62,301 nt of DNA from Pararhizobium arenae (GCF_001931685.1 NZ_MOOY01000013.1:309-62609); one strand, 5' to 3'; shown: positions 43,747 to 53,598, numbered from the stretch's first letter. Translations and numbers: made by a program. Notes: generated from the sequence alone by a model not told the origin.

Positions 43747-44879
43747 TGATGAAGTTCGTATTCTATACCCATTCGCTGGTTTCCGACTGGAACCACGGCA
43801 ACGCCCATTTCTTACGCGGCGTCATGCGCGATCTTATCCGACGAGGGCATGATGCGCTTGCATTGGAGCCGGAAGGGGCCTGGAGCAGGATCAACCTGCT
43901 CAAGGATCAGGGGCTGCGCGTCGTAGAGCGTTTTCAAGAGACCTTCCCACAGCTCGTGTCCAGAACATATGGTGGCGCTTTCGATCATGAACAGGCCGTA
44001 GCCGACGCCGATGTGGTCGTCGTGCATGAATGGACGGAGCCTGCGGTTATTGAACGGCTGGGGCGGGCACGGCGGAACGGCGGCGCTTTCACGCTTTTGT
44101 TCCACGACACCCACCATCGCGCAGTTTCATCTGCAGATGATATCGGTGGCCTGGAACTAACCAACTACGACGGTGTTCTTGCATTCGGCGAAACGCTTCG
44201 CCAGCGCTATCTCGAAGCCGGCTGGGGCAAGTCTGTTTTCACTTGGCACGAGGCCGCCGATGATGCGCTTTTTCACCCCATCGCTGACGAGCAGAAAACC
44301 GGCGATTTGATCTGGGTCGGCAACTGGGGTGATGACGAGCGCTCTCGTGAAATCGTCGAGTTTCTGGTGGAACCGTCGCGCAAGCTTGGGTTGAAGACCT
44401 CGGTGCGGGGTGTTCGCTATCCCGAACATGCTTTGGAGGCCTTGCGGCGGGCGAAAATCTCCTATGGCGGTTGGATCGCCAACGCTGACGTGCCAAATGC
44501 TTTCGCACAGCACAGGGTCACGGTGCATGTGCCGCGTAGGCCCTATGTTGAAGCTCTGCCTGGCATTCCGACCATCCGTGTTTTCGAGGCGCTAGCCTGC
44601 GGCATTCCCCTGATCTCGGCACCGTGGGACGACGCGGAAGGGTTGTTCCGACCCGGCGTGGATTATCTCGTTGCCCAGACAGGTGGTGACATGGTGCGCT
44701 GCCTGAGGGACGTACTGGCCGACGATGGTCTATCGCGCACCCTGGTTTCCTCCGGGCTCGAAACCATCCTAGCCCGGCACACGTGTCGGCATCGCGTCAA
44801 GGAGCTTCTTTCCATTCTTTCCCTGTGTGGAACGCGTCGTGTCACGGAAAAACTCGCTGCGAAGGAGGCTGCAGAATGA
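43746..44879 (+). CDS. CgeB-like glycosyltransferase 1
   Basis: 377 residues. A GT-B protein of the CgeB / glycosyltransferase 1_2 type, related to a spore-coat maturation protein of Bacillus. The N-terminus KFVFYTHSLVSDWNHGNAHFLRGVMRDLIRRGHD is parallel to the next two genes. The donor domain contains YVEALPGIPTIRVFEALACGIPLISAPWDD, with the acidic residues expected to hold the nucleotide sugar. It starts with ATG overlapping the stop of the GT4 gene (TGATG); GTG 43743 and ATG 43749 are alternatives. It overlaps the next gene by four bases. The acceptor is unknown. Confidence 0.8.
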   Translation: MMKFVFYTHSLVSDWNHGNAHFLRGVMRDLIRRGHDALALEPEGAWSRINLLKDQGLRVVERFQETFPQLVSRTYGGAFDHEQAVADADVVVVHEWTEPAVIERLGRARRNGGAFTLLFHDTHHRAVSSADDIGGLELTNYDGVLAFGETLRQRYLEAGWGKSVFTWHEAADDALFHPIADEQKTGDLIWVGNWGDDERSREIVEFLVEPSRKLGLKTSVRGVRYPEHALEALRRAKISYGGWIANADVPNAFAQHRVTVHVPRRPYVEALPGIPTIRVFEALACGIPLISAPWDDAEGLFRPGVDYLVAQTGGDMVRCLRDVLADDGLSRTLVSSGLETILARHTCRHRVKELLSILSLCGTRRVTEKLAAKEAAE

Positions 44880-45967
44880 AAATCGCCTTTTACGGTTCAA
44901 GCCTCGTCTCCGCCTACTGGAACGGTGCCGCTACATATTATCGCGGCCTCTTGCGCGCCTTAGCGGCGAGGGGCTATGACATCACATTTTACGAACCCGA
45001 CGTCTACGACCGCCAGCAAAACCGCGATATCGACCCGCCTGAATGGTGCAAGGTCGTGGTTTATGAGGGGACTATCGATGCTTTGAAAGTTGCGGCAGAG
45101 GAGGCCGCGAAAGCCGATATCGTCGTCAAAGCCAGCGGTGTGGGGTTCGAAGACGATCTACTGCTCGACCAAGTGCTTCGCAATGCGGCTGCCCATGCCG
45201 TTACGATTTTCTGGGATGTCGATGCTCCGGCCACCCTTGCCGAGATCAAATCTGCTCCTGATCATCCTCTGAGGCGCGCGCTCCACACTCTTGATCTGGT
45301 TTTGACCTATGGCGGCGGAGCGCCGGTGATCGATGCTTATCGCGGGCTCGGCGCTCGCGAATGCATTCCCGTCTATAATGCGCTTGATCCTGAAACGCAT
45401 CATCCCGTCCCTGCGGACCGGCGGTTTCAAGCAGATCTCGGGTTCCTCGGCAATCGCTTGCCGGACAGGGAAACACGTGTCGATCAATTCTTCCTGGAAC
45501 CGGCCGGCCGTATGCCGGGGCAGCTTTTTTTGCTTGGCGGCTCCGGCTGGCAGGGAAAGCCAATGACGCCGAATATAAATTTCATCGGCCACGTCTCGAC
45601 CCGCGACCATAATGCCTTCAACGTTTCGCCTAAGGCCGTTCTCAACATCTCGCGGGCAAGCATGGCCGAAAACGGGTTCTCGCCGGCAACGCGGGTCTTT
45701 GAGGCCGCTGGTGCCGGTGCCTGCCTGATAACCGACTACTGGGAGGGCATCGATCTCTTTGTGAAACCGGATGAGGAAGTACTGGTCGCACGCGATGGTC
45801 AGGACGTCGTAGATATTCTCGCCGGCCTCGGTGAAGTCAAAGCCAGGGAGATTGGCAGCCGCGCGCTGGCACGTGTACTGGCCGAACATACCTATGATCA
45901 CAGGGCGGAAGCGGTCGATGCCCTCTTTCGATCGCGCGTACGCGCCCGAATGGAGGCGGCCGAATGA
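44876..45967 (+). CDS. CgeB-like glycosyltransferase 2
   Basis: 363 residues, sibling of the genes on both sides. Start MKIAFYGSSLVSAYWNGAATYYRGLLRALAARGYDITFYEPD, conserved middle ETHHPV, and donor domain SRASMAENGFSPATRVFEAAGAGACLITDYWEGIDLF. An AAGGAGG ribosome site lies upstream and the start overlaps the previous stop by four bases. The resemblance of the three neighbours suggests tandem duplication followed by divergence, so that each adds a different sugar or linkage. Cytosolic, no membrane helix. Confidence 0.8.
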   Translation: MKIAFYGSSLVSAYWNGAATYYRGLLRALAARGYDITFYEPDVYDRQQNRDIDPPEWCKVVVYEGTIDALKVAAEEAAKADIVVKASGVGFEDDLLLDQVLRNAAAHAVTIFWDVDAPATLAEIKSAPDHPLRRALHTLDLVLTYGGGAPVIDAYRGLGARECIPVYNALDPETHHPVPADRRFQADLGFLGNRLPDRETRVDQFFLEPAGRMPGQLFLLGGSGWQGKPMTPNINFIGHVSTRDHNAFNVSPKAVLNISRASMAENGFSPATRVFEAAGAGACLITDYWEGIDLFVKPDEEVLVARDGQDVVDILAGLGEVKAREIGSRALARVLAEHTYDHRAEAVDALFRSRVRARMEAAE

Positions 45968-47079
45968 AACGTCCCCTCGATATTGTCGTCTTCGGATTGT
46001 CGCTCTCTTCCTCCTGGGGCAACGGGCACGCCACCACATTTCGGGCACTATTGCGCGGCTTGGCTGCGCATGGCCATCGTGTCCTTTTCCTGGAGCGGGA
46101 TGTTCCTTGGTATGCGAGCAAGCGTGATCTGCCGGCCCCTGATTTCTGTTCGCTTGTCTACTATGACAACGTCGATGAGGTGCTCGAAGCCCATTCGGCG
46201 CGCCTGCGCGATGCCGATGCCGTGGTTATTGGATCCTACGTCCCTTCCGGTATTGAACTAATCGACAAGCTTGCCGCTCTAAGGCTGAAGCGCTTTTGCT
46301 TTTACGATATCGATACGCCCGTCACGATGGCGAAACTCGACCGCGGAGACGAGGACTATCTAGCACGGCGTCAAATTCCGCTGTTTGATTCCTATTTTTC
46401 ATTTTCCGGCGGTGCCGTTCTCAGCAGATTGGAGCGTGAATACGGAGCGCGGCATGCGGAGGCACTGTATTGCTCGGTTGATGCCGAACGGTACGTCGGC
46501 ACCGGGGAGGCGCTACAGTGGGACTTCGGTTATCTCGGCACGTACAGCCCGGATCGGCAGCCGACACTTGAACGCCTGCTGATCGCGCCGGCTCAGCAAT
46601 TGCCGGACCGCCGCTTCGTGGTCGCAGGACCGCAATATCCCGACACCATCGAGTGGCCCGAGAATGTCGAGCGCATCGATCATCTGCCCCCGGCCGAGCA
46701 TGCGAGCTTCTACAGCAGGCAAAGGTTCACACTGAACGTCACCCGGGCGGACATGATTGCGGCCGGATGGTCTCCTAGCGTACGGCTTTTCGAGGCGGCC
46801 GCGTGTGCCACCGCAATCATTAGCGACGAATGGCAAGGTCTGGATGAGCTTTTCCCTCGGGGCCAAGCCATATTCATTGCTCTCGAGACCTGCGACGTTG
46901 TCGAACTCCTGAGTAACACAGACGAAGCCAGACGGCGCGCGGTGGCGTCCGCCGCCCGCGACATCGTGCTGGAAAATCACACGGGCGAGGCGCGTGCGCG
47001 TGCGTTCGCAGAACAGCTTTCAGAACTGCCGATCCACCCTATGCCGAGGCAAAGATCGCTTCGGTCCGTCCCAGCTTGA
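45964..47079 (+). CDS. CgeB-like glycosyltransferase 3
   Basis: 371 residues, third of the tandem set. The N-terminus DIVVFGLSLSSSWGNGHATTFRALLRGLAAHGHRVLFLERDVPWYASKRD is followed by a middle FCFYDIDTPVTMAKL and donor domain VTRADMIAAGWSPSVRLFEAAACATAIISDEWQGLDELF. Four-base overlap with gene 2. The last 20 residues are Arg/Pro-rich and may be disordered. Like its siblings it has no export signal. Confidence 0.8.
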   Translation: MKRPLDIVVFGLSLSSSWGNGHATTFRALLRGLAAHGHRVLFLERDVPWYASKRDLPAPDFCSLVYYDNVDEVLEAHSARLRDADAVVIGSYVPSGIELIDKLAALRLKRFCFYDIDTPVTMAKLDRGDEDYLARRQIPLFDSYFSFSGGAVLSRLEREYGARHAEALYCSVDAERYVGTGEALQWDFGYLGTYSPDRQPTLERLLIAPAQQLPDRRFVVAGPQYPDTIEWPENVERIDHLPPAEHASFYSRQRFTLNVTRADMIAAGWSPSVRLFEAAACATAIISDEWQGLDELFPRGQAIFIALETCDVVELLSNTDEARRRAVASAARDIVLENHTGEARARAFAEQLSELPIHPMPRQRSLRSVPA

Positions 47080-47090
47080 GGAGTTACAGG

Positions 47091-48131
47091 ATGCTGCAAA
47101 GGACCAGAAACGAAAATAGCAAGGTCGTTCTCGTCGCCGGGGGGGCCGGCTTCGTGGGCTCCCATCTCTGTGATGCGCTCCTTGCCGGTGGTAATCGCGT
47201 CATCTGCGTTGACAGTTACCTCACGGGCTCACCGACTAACGTGCGCCCGCTTCTGAACCATCCTTCTTTCCGGCTGATCGAAGCGGATATCTGCGATTTG
47301 CATGACATCGACGAGAGGATCGATCAGGTCTACAATCTCGCCTGCGCAGCATCCCCCCCGCAGTACCAGGCCGATCCAGTTCACACAATGATGACATGCG
47401 TGGCGGGAACAGGAAATCTGCTGACGATCGCGGAGCAACATGGTGCGCGCTTCCTGCAGGCTTCCACGAGTGAAGTGTATGGCGATCCGGCGGAACATCC
47501 GCAAAGAGAGGACTATCGCGGCAACGTCAGCTGCACAGGTCCCCGTGCCTGTTACGATGAAGGAAAACGTGCGGCAGAAGCTTTGTGTTTCGATATGATC
47601 CGTGCCGAACGGGTGGATACCCGCGTTGCTCGGATCTTCAATACCTATGGTCCCCGCATGCAGCCTGATGACGGCCGCATCATTTCCAATCTCCTCGTGC
47701 AGGCCATATCGGGTCGCCCTCTCACCATCTATGGAACCGGAGAGCAGACCCGCTCCTTCTGCTTCGTCAGCGATCTTGTTGCGGGCTTGATGGCGCTGAT
47801 GAATGTCGATCCCAACCCGGGTGTGCCTGTCAATGTCGGCAATCCCGGAGAGTTCACAATCGGCGAACTCGCGGCAATGGTTCTCACGATGGTGCCTACG
47901 CAATCGAAGATCATCTATCGCCCATTGCCGATGGATGATCCACAACGCCGCAAGCCGGACATCTCCCGCGCTCGTGCGCTGCTGGGTTGGGAACCTCGGG
48001 TTCCACTTGCAGAGGGATTGCGGATGACGGCCGACTGGTTTGCAGCAACCCTCCATCACCCTCCGTTGCGGGTGGAGCATCCTGTACGGCATACACGCTC
48101 AAATCAGCCTGATCTTCATCAGGGGGCGTGA
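47091..48131 (+). CDS. UDP-glucuronate decarboxylase-like SDR
   Basis: 346 residues of the extended SDR family. Signatures: VLVAGGAGFVGSHLCDALL, CVDSYLTGSPTNV, YNLACAASPPQYQADPVHTM, ASTSEVYGDPAEHPQ, the Tyr-Lys pair in GPRACYDEGKRAAEAL, and FNTYGPRMQPDDGRIISNL. This pattern is characteristic of UDP-xylose synthases, which decarboxylate UDP-glucuronate. Two usual features differ: the region of the decarboxylation Glu/Arg could not be verified, and sequence around SCTGPRA is slightly shifted. ATG 47091 has GAGGAG upstream; 11 bases separate it from the previous stop. It would supply a pentose donor. Confidence 0.8.
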   Translation: MLQRTRNENSKVVLVAGGAGFVGSHLCDALLAGGNRVICVDSYLTGSPTNVRPLLNHPSFRLIEADICDLHDIDERIDQVYNLACAASPPQYQADPVHTMMTCVAGTGNLLTIAEQHGARFLQASTSEVYGDPAEHPQREDYRGNVSCTGPRACYDEGKRAAEALCFDMIRAERVDTRVARIFNTYGPRMQPDDGRIISNLLVQAISGRPLTIYGTGEQTRSFCFVSDLVAGLMALMNVDPNPGVPVNVGNPGEFTIGELAAMVLTMVPTQSKIIYRPLPMDDPQRRKPDISRARALLGWEPRVPLAEGLRMTADWFAATLHHPPLRVEHPVRHTRSNQPDLHQGA

Positions 48132-48132
48132 T

Positions 48133-48936
48133 ATGAGCAATGGCGAACCTTTGTCACGCGGTCTACTTGAAGCCAAAATTCGCGCGCTTGGACCCTGGTT
48201 TCACAACATGGAGATCTCCGGTGTTAAAACCGCACCGGACCACTTTCTAGGTGACTATCCGAATTTCAAATGGCAGGGCTTTCGTGACATACTGCCAGAC
48301 GATCTCGAGGGGCAAAGCGTGCTGGATGTGGGGTGTAATGCAGGCTTTTTTTCCCTTGAAATGAAAAAGCGCAATGCCAGGCGTGTGCTTGGCGTCGATT
48401 CAGATCCTCGCTACCTCGAGCAGGCGCGGTTTGCCGCGAAACAATCGGGGCTGGACATCGAGTTTCGCCAACTCTCCGTCTATGAGGTGGGCGCGCTGAA
48501 AGAGAAGTTTGACCTCGTCATTTTCATGGGCGTGCTCTACCACTTGCGCCATCCACTTCTGGCGCTCGATTTGCTTTACGAACACGTGGTTGGCGATATG
48601 ATGCTGTTTCAGTGCCTGCAGCGTGGCGACGAGCGCATACCGCTGCTCGCAGAAGACTACGGGTTTGAAGAGTGGGCGGTATTCGATCAGACTGAATTTC
48701 CTAAACTGTTCTTTGTTGAGGAGCGATACGCCTCGGACCCGACCAACTGGTTCATTCCAAACAAGGCGGCAGTCGAGGCAATGCTACGAAGTTCCGGCTT
48801 CTCGATAATCGCCAATCCCGAAAGGGAGGTTTATCTCTGCCAACGCGGCTTGCCACACTTCATGGTGCAAACGCCCCCGGAGATTGTGTGCGCCTCAATC
48901 GATGACCAGCCTAGCGCCTATCCTCATACATCTTAA
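48133..48936 (+). CDS. SAM-dependent methyltransferase
   Basis: 267 residues. The AdoMet-binding motif is SVLDVGCNAGFFSLEMKKRN (residues 66-85 region), followed by GVDSDPRYLEQA and FDLVIFMGVLYHLRHPLLAL. The overall layout (an N-terminal SRGLLEAKIRALGPWFHNMEI, then DILPDDLEGQSVLDVGC) resembles the methyltransferase family TIGR04290 that, as I recall, is found beside sugar genes and named after a Ramlibacter protein. It starts one base after the previous gene. A final sugar O-methylation is the likely step. A strong hairpin follows the stop, ending the operon. Confidence 0.82.
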   Translation: MSNGEPLSRGLLEAKIRALGPWFHNMEISGVKTAPDHFLGDYPNFKWQGFRDILPDDLEGQSVLDVGCNAGFFSLEMKKRNARRVLGVDSDPRYLEQARFAAKQSGLDIEFRQLSVYEVGALKEKFDLVIFMGVLYHLRHPLLALDLLYEHVVGDMMLFQCLQRGDERIPLLAEDYGFEEWAVFDQTEFPKLFFVEERYASDPTNWFIPNKAAVEAMLRSSGFSIIANPEREVYLCQRGLPHFMVQTPPEIVCASIDDQPSAYPHTS

Positions 48937-48976
48937 AGCGTTAGGAGTGCTTGGGCTACTAAACAGTTTAGTTGCA

Positions 48977-49013
48977 AGGTCCGAACGGACGTCATTCGAC
49001 GTCGTTCGGACCT
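48977..49013 (+). terminator. Strong hairpin ending the glycan operon
   Basis: AGGTCCGAACGGACGTC with GACGTCGTTCGGACCT: 16 pairs and one bulge, loop ATTC. It lies 40 bases after the methyltransferase stop. No T run follows, so termination may depend on another factor. Confidence 0.55.
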
Positions 49014-49143
49014 CGAATAAAGAGCACACCGACCAGGCCTACAAGGACTATCGCTTGCAATATGAACATTGGCCATTCATTTGACATTGCAGCAATCGCT
49101 ATTTCGAGACGCAATGGTCTCCGGTTCGAGTGCCTGTATTAGG

Positions 49144-49214
49144 TGCGGCATGCTGCCTCGTTTCCGTTGTGGCACGGAAGTCGGTGCTTGACAGACACCG
49201 CGTGCAGCATGCCG
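49144..49214 (+). other. Possible structured leader or small RNA element
   Basis: An outer stem CGGCATGCTGC / GCAGCATGCCG (49144-49154, 49204-49214) encloses two smaller stems, TTCCG / CGGAA and CGGTG / CACCG. Together they draw a three-way junction of 71 bases. It lies 240 bases before the ABC transporter gene but upstream of the stress-type promoter at 49303, so it is only in that transcript if another start exists. No known riboswitch motif was recognised. Confidence 0.4.
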
Positions 49215-49302
49215 TTCGGTGAGATAATGCAGCTGGGACATCTGCCAATAGGCGAACAAGCATTTTCTGCAGGGTACCGGCTGGCATCAGCCTCTACCAG
49301 GA

Positions 49303-49327
49303 GGAACACGCGCTTGCTGAATAAGTT
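49303..49327 (+). promoter_or_regulatory. EcfG-type promoter of the ABC/AttH operon
   Basis: GGAAC at 49303-49307, 18 bases, TT at 49326-49327 preceded by G, 61 bases before the ATG at 49388. Confidence 0.65.
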
Positions 49328-49387
49328 GATCCGGTTCAGGGTGGCGAGCATAGGTACCCTCTTCGTCTGCATGAGGAAGTACGCAAG

Positions 49388-50047
49388 ATGATCCTCAGTC
49401 TGTCAAACGTCCGGAAGACTTACTCGACCACCGAAGGCACGATTGAAATTTTAAAGGGCGTTGATCTTGTTTTACCTGAGGGGAAAAGCGTTGCGCTCAC
49501 CGGTGAATCCGGAAGCGGCAAAAGTACGTTGCTCCACTTAGCTGGTGGACTCGATCACCCGGACAGCGGTTCTCTGCTTATGTCAGGTCAAGAGCTTTCA
49601 ACTTTCAGTGAACGCGAGCGCGCAAACTATCGCCGATACCAAGTCGGTCTCGTATTCCAGCAGTTCAATTTGATCCCCTCGTTGGACGTCGCGGCTAACA
49701 TCTCGTTTCATGCAAAGCTCGCAGATAGACATGATCCGGATTGGGAGCGGACATTGATAGAGCGCCTTGGGTTGAGGTCCTATCTTACCAGGTATCCTGA
49801 GCAGCTTTCAGGCGGGCAACAGCAGCGTGTCGCGATCGGCCGCACATTGGCCGCCCGTCCGCCACTGATTCTTGCCGACGAACCGACCGGCAATCTCGAC
49901 GAGGCGACAGGCGATGCGGTTCTCGATCTCATGCTCTCGATGGCCAAGGATGCCGGGTCCGCACTTCTTCTTGTGACCCATTCTTCCCGGTTGGCAGATC
50001 GCCTTGATCGAAAGGTCCTCCTACAGGGCGGCAGGATTGTCGAATGA
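49388..50047 (+). CDS. ABC transporter ATP-binding protein, LolD/MacB type
   Basis: 219 residues. Walker A is [12 protein letters not shown], the Q-loop is in [14 protein letters not shown], the signature is [13 protein letters not shown], Walker B is [13 protein letters not shown], and the switch His is in LLLVTHSS. The spacing is that of the LolD/FtsE/MacB group, which powers mechanotransmission rather than simple uptake. It overlaps the FtsX-like permease gene by four bases. Together with the lipocalin-like third gene, the order matches the attEFGH-type system known from Agrobacterium. Confidence 0.9.
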   Translation: MILSLSNVRKTYSTTEGTIEILKGVDLVLPEGKSVALTGESGSGKSTLLHLAGGLDHPDSGSLLMSGQELSTFSERERANYRRYQVGLVFQQFNLIPSLDVAANISFHAKLADRHDPDWERTLIERLGLRSYLTRYPEQLSGGQQQRVAIGRTLAARPPLILADEPTGNLDEATGDAVLDLMLSMAKDAGSALLLVTHSSRLADRLDRKVLLQGGRIVE

Positions 50048-52452
50048 ATTTTACTGCATTTGAAGCCCTGTTGTCACACTGGAGACGTAGGCCGTTGCAA
50101 TTGCTGACCCTGGTGACAGGGATTGCTCTAGCCACAGCCCTCTGGTCGGGCGTTCAAGCCATCAACGCGGAAGCGCGGGCCAGCTATCAAAGGGCCGCGT
50201 CGGTTCTGGAGCAAGGGGCGCTCCGACAAGTCGTTGCCAAGAACGGCAATGGAATTTCGATCAAAACATACGCCAAACTTCGGAGGGGAGGCTGGGACGT
50301 CTCACCCGTCATAGAGGGCCTATACCGCTTCGGACCTGTGCGGATCAAACTGATCGGCATCGAGCCTCTAACCATGCCGCAAGAGGGGCAAATCGGTAGC
50401 ATCACAACCGCGGCCGACCTCCCAGATTTTCTTTCTGAACGCGGACAGCTTGTGGTTTCAGCGGACACGGCGTTAAAGCTCCGAGGCCGCACTGACATGA
50501 CAATCAAGGTGTCTGATCAGGTCCCAGAGGACGCGGCAATCCTGGACATATCTGCCGCCGACCGTCTTTTGAGAGTCAAAGGCAAGATCAGCAGGCTAGT
50601 TGTTGCACCCGAGCAAAGAGCGGACGTGGCGCCTGTAGAGCGGATCAGTCCTGACGTTTTGGTCCAGGAGAGCGCCGATAGGCCCGATGTCAGTCGTTTG
50701 ACAGACAGCTTCCACCTCAATCTCACCGCGTTCGGCCACCTCTCGTTCCTTGTCGGACTTATTATTGTGTACTCTGCAGCTGGTCTAACGTTCGAACAGC
50801 GGCGAGGGACCTTCCGAACGTTGCGCTCACTCGGGATTTCGCTGCCGGCCTTAACTACGATGCTCGTGATTGAACTCGTTACACTTGCTTTGCTGTCGGG
50901 GTTCCTTGGGATCATCCTTGGCTACTTCCTCGCCTCCACGCTCATGCCGGGTGTCGCGACATCGTTAAGAAGTGTCTACGGCGCGACTGTCTCCGGGGCC
51001 CTGTCCATTCGCTCGGAGTGGTGGGTCATAGGATTGCTGATCGCCCTGGTAGGTACCGCGATTTCATCAGCGCAAAGCCTCTGGCGTGTCTGGAAGCTGC
51101 CATTACTGGCTGCTGCCCAACCAAGGGCGTGGGTAAGAGCCTCGACAAAGAGTGTGTTACTGCAGTCGGCGGTTGGTTGCGTACTGCTCGCATTGGCAAT
51201 GATCCTCGGCATCACCAGCGCGGGACTTGTTTCAGGCTTTGGAACCCTTGGGTGTCTTCTGCTTGGCGCAGCTCTATTGTTGCCGGGGGTTCTTGTCATC
51301 ATATTGAGTTTGGCCGAGCCGATGTCCCGGGCGGCGCTCTCGCAGTGGTTCTGGGCGGACACCCGCCTACAGCTTCCCGGCTTGTCGCTTGCTTTGATGG
51401 CACTCCTTCTCGCCCTATCGGCAAATATCGGCGTCGGCACCATGGTTTCGAGCTTCCGGCTGACCTTCATTGGCTGGCTGGATCAGCGACTGGCTGCTGA
51501 ACTCTACGTGACTGCCAAAGATGAGGACGAGGCTAAACGACTTCGAGAATGGCTTCCCCGATATTCGGCCGCCGTCCTGCCCATTTGGAGTGTCGAGGCA
51601 AATATCAGGGGCGAGCACATGCAGATCTTTGGAGTGGCAGATCATTCGACGTATCGGGACCACTGGCCGCTCATTGTTGCAGATCGCTATGCGTGGGATA
51701 TGGTCGCATTGGGAAAAGGTGCTCTGATCAATGAACAGCTTTGGAGACGTGGCGATGCAGAACTCGGTGAGACGATCCCGATGCCTGGTGAGTGGGAGGC
51801 CACCGTTGTCGGTGTCTATTCGGACTACGGCAATCCGAGCGGGCAGGTTATCATAGGAATAGATCCACTTGTTGCGCACTACCCTGACGTCCCCAAGCTT
51901 CGCTACGGGATACGCGTTCCACCGGCGGAGGTTCCCAGTCTCAGGCAGCGGCTCGTTACAGAATTTGGTTTGAGTGAAGCAGCGATCATCGACCAGGCGA
52001 CCCTGAAACAGCAGTCGAGAGCCGTCTTTGAGCAAACTTTCAGTGTGACCGGAGCGCTTAACGTCCTGACGCTCGCGATAGCGGGCTTCGCGGTGTTCTC
52101 AAGTCTACTTACGCTTTCCGGTATTCGCCTTCCACAACTCGCGCCATTGTGGGCAATGGGAATCAAAAGGCGCAATCTCGCATTATACGAAGTATTTCGC
52201 ACATTAGCACTGTGGCTGGCGACCTTCATCACAGCTGTCCCTGTCGGTCTAAGCCTGGCGTGGGTACTGCTAGCGATTGTGAACGTCGAGGCATTCGGTT
52301 GGCGCCTGCCAATGACCATATTCCCACACGATTGGCTTTGGCTCGGAGCTGTTGCCCTCATCGCGGCGCTAATGTCCGTTTTCGTGCCGGTCTGGCGTCT
52401 TGCAACCATCAATCCAGCTGACTTGCTGAGAATTTTTGCCGATGAACGCTAA
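50044..52452 (+). CDS. ABC transporter permease, FtsX/MacB-like
   Basis: 802 residues. Two FtsX-type repeats, each with one N-terminal helix, a periplasmic domain and three helices: helices near residues 15-40, 235-265, 290-320 and 330-350, then again near 390-430, 445-475, 680-710 and 730-795. The first extracytoplasmic domain lies at about 45-230 and the second at about 480-660. Size and repeat layout match the AttFG-like fused permease. It works with the ATPase encoded upstream and probably moves or presents a lipid or lipoprotein at the membrane. It overlaps the lipocalin gene by 11 bases. Confidence 0.88.
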   Translation: MNFTAFEALLSHWRRRPLQLLTLVTGIALATALWSGVQAINAEARASYQRAASVLEQGALRQVVAKNGNGISIKTYAKLRRGGWDVSPVIEGLYRFGPVRIKLIGIEPLTMPQEGQIGSITTAADLPDFLSERGQLVVSADTALKLRGRTDMTIKVSDQVPEDAAILDISAADRLLRVKGKISRLVVAPEQRADVAPVERISPDVLVQESADRPDVSRLTDSFHLNLTAFGHLSFLVGLIIVYSAAGLTFEQRRGTFRTLRSLGISLPALTTMLVIELVTLALLSGFLGIILGYFLASTLMPGVATSLRSVYGATVSGALSIRSEWWVIGLLIALVGTAISSAQSLWRVWKLPLLAAAQPRAWVRASTKSVLLQSAVGCVLLALAMILGITSAGLVSGFGTLGCLLLGAALLLPGVLVIILSLAEPMSRAALSQWFWADTRLQLPGLSLALMALLLALSANIGVGTMVSSFRLTFIGWLDQRLAAELYVTAKDEDEAKRLREWLPRYSAAVLPIWSVEANIRGEHMQIFGVADHSTYRDHWPLIVADRYAWDMVALGKGALINEQLWRRGDAELGETIPMPGEWEATVVGVYSDYGNPSGQVIIGIDPLVAHYPDVPKLRYGIRVPPAEVPSLRQRLVTEFGLSEAAIIDQATLKQQSRAVFEQTFSVTGALNVLTLAIAGFAVFSSLLTLSGIRLPQLAPLWAMGIKRRNLALYEVFRTLALWLATFITAVPVGLSLAWVLLAIVNVEAFGWRLPMTIFPHDWLWLGAVALIAALMSVFVPVWRLATINPADLLRIFADER

Positions 52453-53512
52453 GGTGCTGCTCGCCATCGTGCTCGTCCTGACATTGACTGCGTCAATCGG
52501 CCATAGCCAGTCAAACGGCTTTGCCAGACTTGGCTCCAGTGCCCAGGGCTTTAAAATCCCCGAGCGAGGTCGCTCATTATCATTTCCCTCCGATCACGGC
52601 GCTCATCCGGACTATCGCATTGAATGGTGGTATGTGACGGCAAATCTCGAGGGCGAGGATGGTGCACGGTATGGGGCCCAGTGGACGCTGTTCCGATCAG
52701 CTTTGGCTCCTGGCGTCGCTTCAGGTTTCGCAGACCCCCAGATTTGGATAGGACACGCGGCCGTCACCACAAAAAGCAGACAGTATATCGCTGAGCGCCT
52801 GTCCCGGGGAGGCGTCGGCCAAGCGAACGTTGCGACTAACCCGTTTGAGGCCTGGATCGACGACTGGACAATGAAGAGCTTCGCGCGTGCGGGCGCTGAC
52901 GAACTTGATGAACTTCTGCTCCGCGCAAACGGCCGAGATTTTCGCTACAGCCTAACGTTGAGGTCCAAAGGCCCTTTGGTGCTACAGGGAGATCGCGGAT
53001 ATTCATTGAAATCGGCAAGCGGGCAAGCTTCCTACTACTATTCGCAGCCCTTCTACCAGGCGAGCGGTGTAATCAAGGTGGAGGGGGTGGAGGTCGTCGT
53101 CAGCGGTCAAGCTTGGCTCGACAGAGAGTGGTCTTCCCAACCATTGGCTTCAAATCAGACCGGGTGGGACTGGTTTTCGCTCCACTTCGATAACGGGGAG
53201 AAGCTGATGTTGTTCAGGCTGCGCGACAACAAGGATGGCTTCATATCGGCGAATTGGATTGCCGACGACGGCAAAACAACGCTCATCTCACAAAACGACA
53301 TTCATTTGGAGCCCGTACGACAGGCCGCCGTTGCCGGCCGAACCTTGCCCGTCGCGTGGCGTATCCAGATTCCGGCATATTCATTGGACATTACGACCCG
53401 GCCGTTGTTCGATCAGGCTTGGATGGCGACGAAAACGCCGTATTGGGAGGGCCCGATAGGCTTTTCCGGCACAGCGACGGGAGTTGGCTATTTGGAAATG
53501 ACAGGGTACTAG
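52442..53512 (+). CDS. AttH-like lipocalin-type secreted protein
   Basis: 356 residues. A signal peptide (VLLAIVLVLTLTASIGHSQS) is followed by two lipocalin-like beta-barrel halves of the AttH / carotenoid 1,2-hydratase clan: FPSDHGAHPDYRIEWWYVTANLEGEDG in the first, and GQAWLDREWSSQPLASNQTGWDWFSLHFDNGEKLMLFRLRDNKDG in the second. It is likely periplasmic and binds a hydrophobic ligand that the MacB-like transporter handles. The ATG at 52442 overlaps the permease end. The same three-gene order is known for the Agrobacterium att genes; the substrate is not established. Confidence 0.85.
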   Translation: MNAKVLLAIVLVLTLTASIGHSQSNGFARLGSSAQGFKIPERGRSLSFPSDHGAHPDYRIEWWYVTANLEGEDGARYGAQWTLFRSALAPGVASGFADPQIWIGHAAVTTKSRQYIAERLSRGGVGQANVATNPFEAWIDDWTMKSFARAGADELDELLLRANGRDFRYSLTLRSKGPLVLQGDRGYSLKSASGQASYYYSQPFYQASGVIKVEGVEVVVSGQAWLDREWSSQPLASNQTGWDWFSLHFDNGEKLMLFRLRDNKDGFISANWIADDGKTTLISQNDIHLEPVRQAAVAGRTLPVAWRIQIPAYSLDITTRPLFDQAWMATKTPYWEGPIGFSGTATGVGYLEMTGY

Positions 53513-53598
53513 TTTAGCGAACGCTGCATACGTAATCGGCCTAAACCTCTACCAGCAAAATCGGCAATCTCCATAAGGTCGACGATTAGGAATATGCG

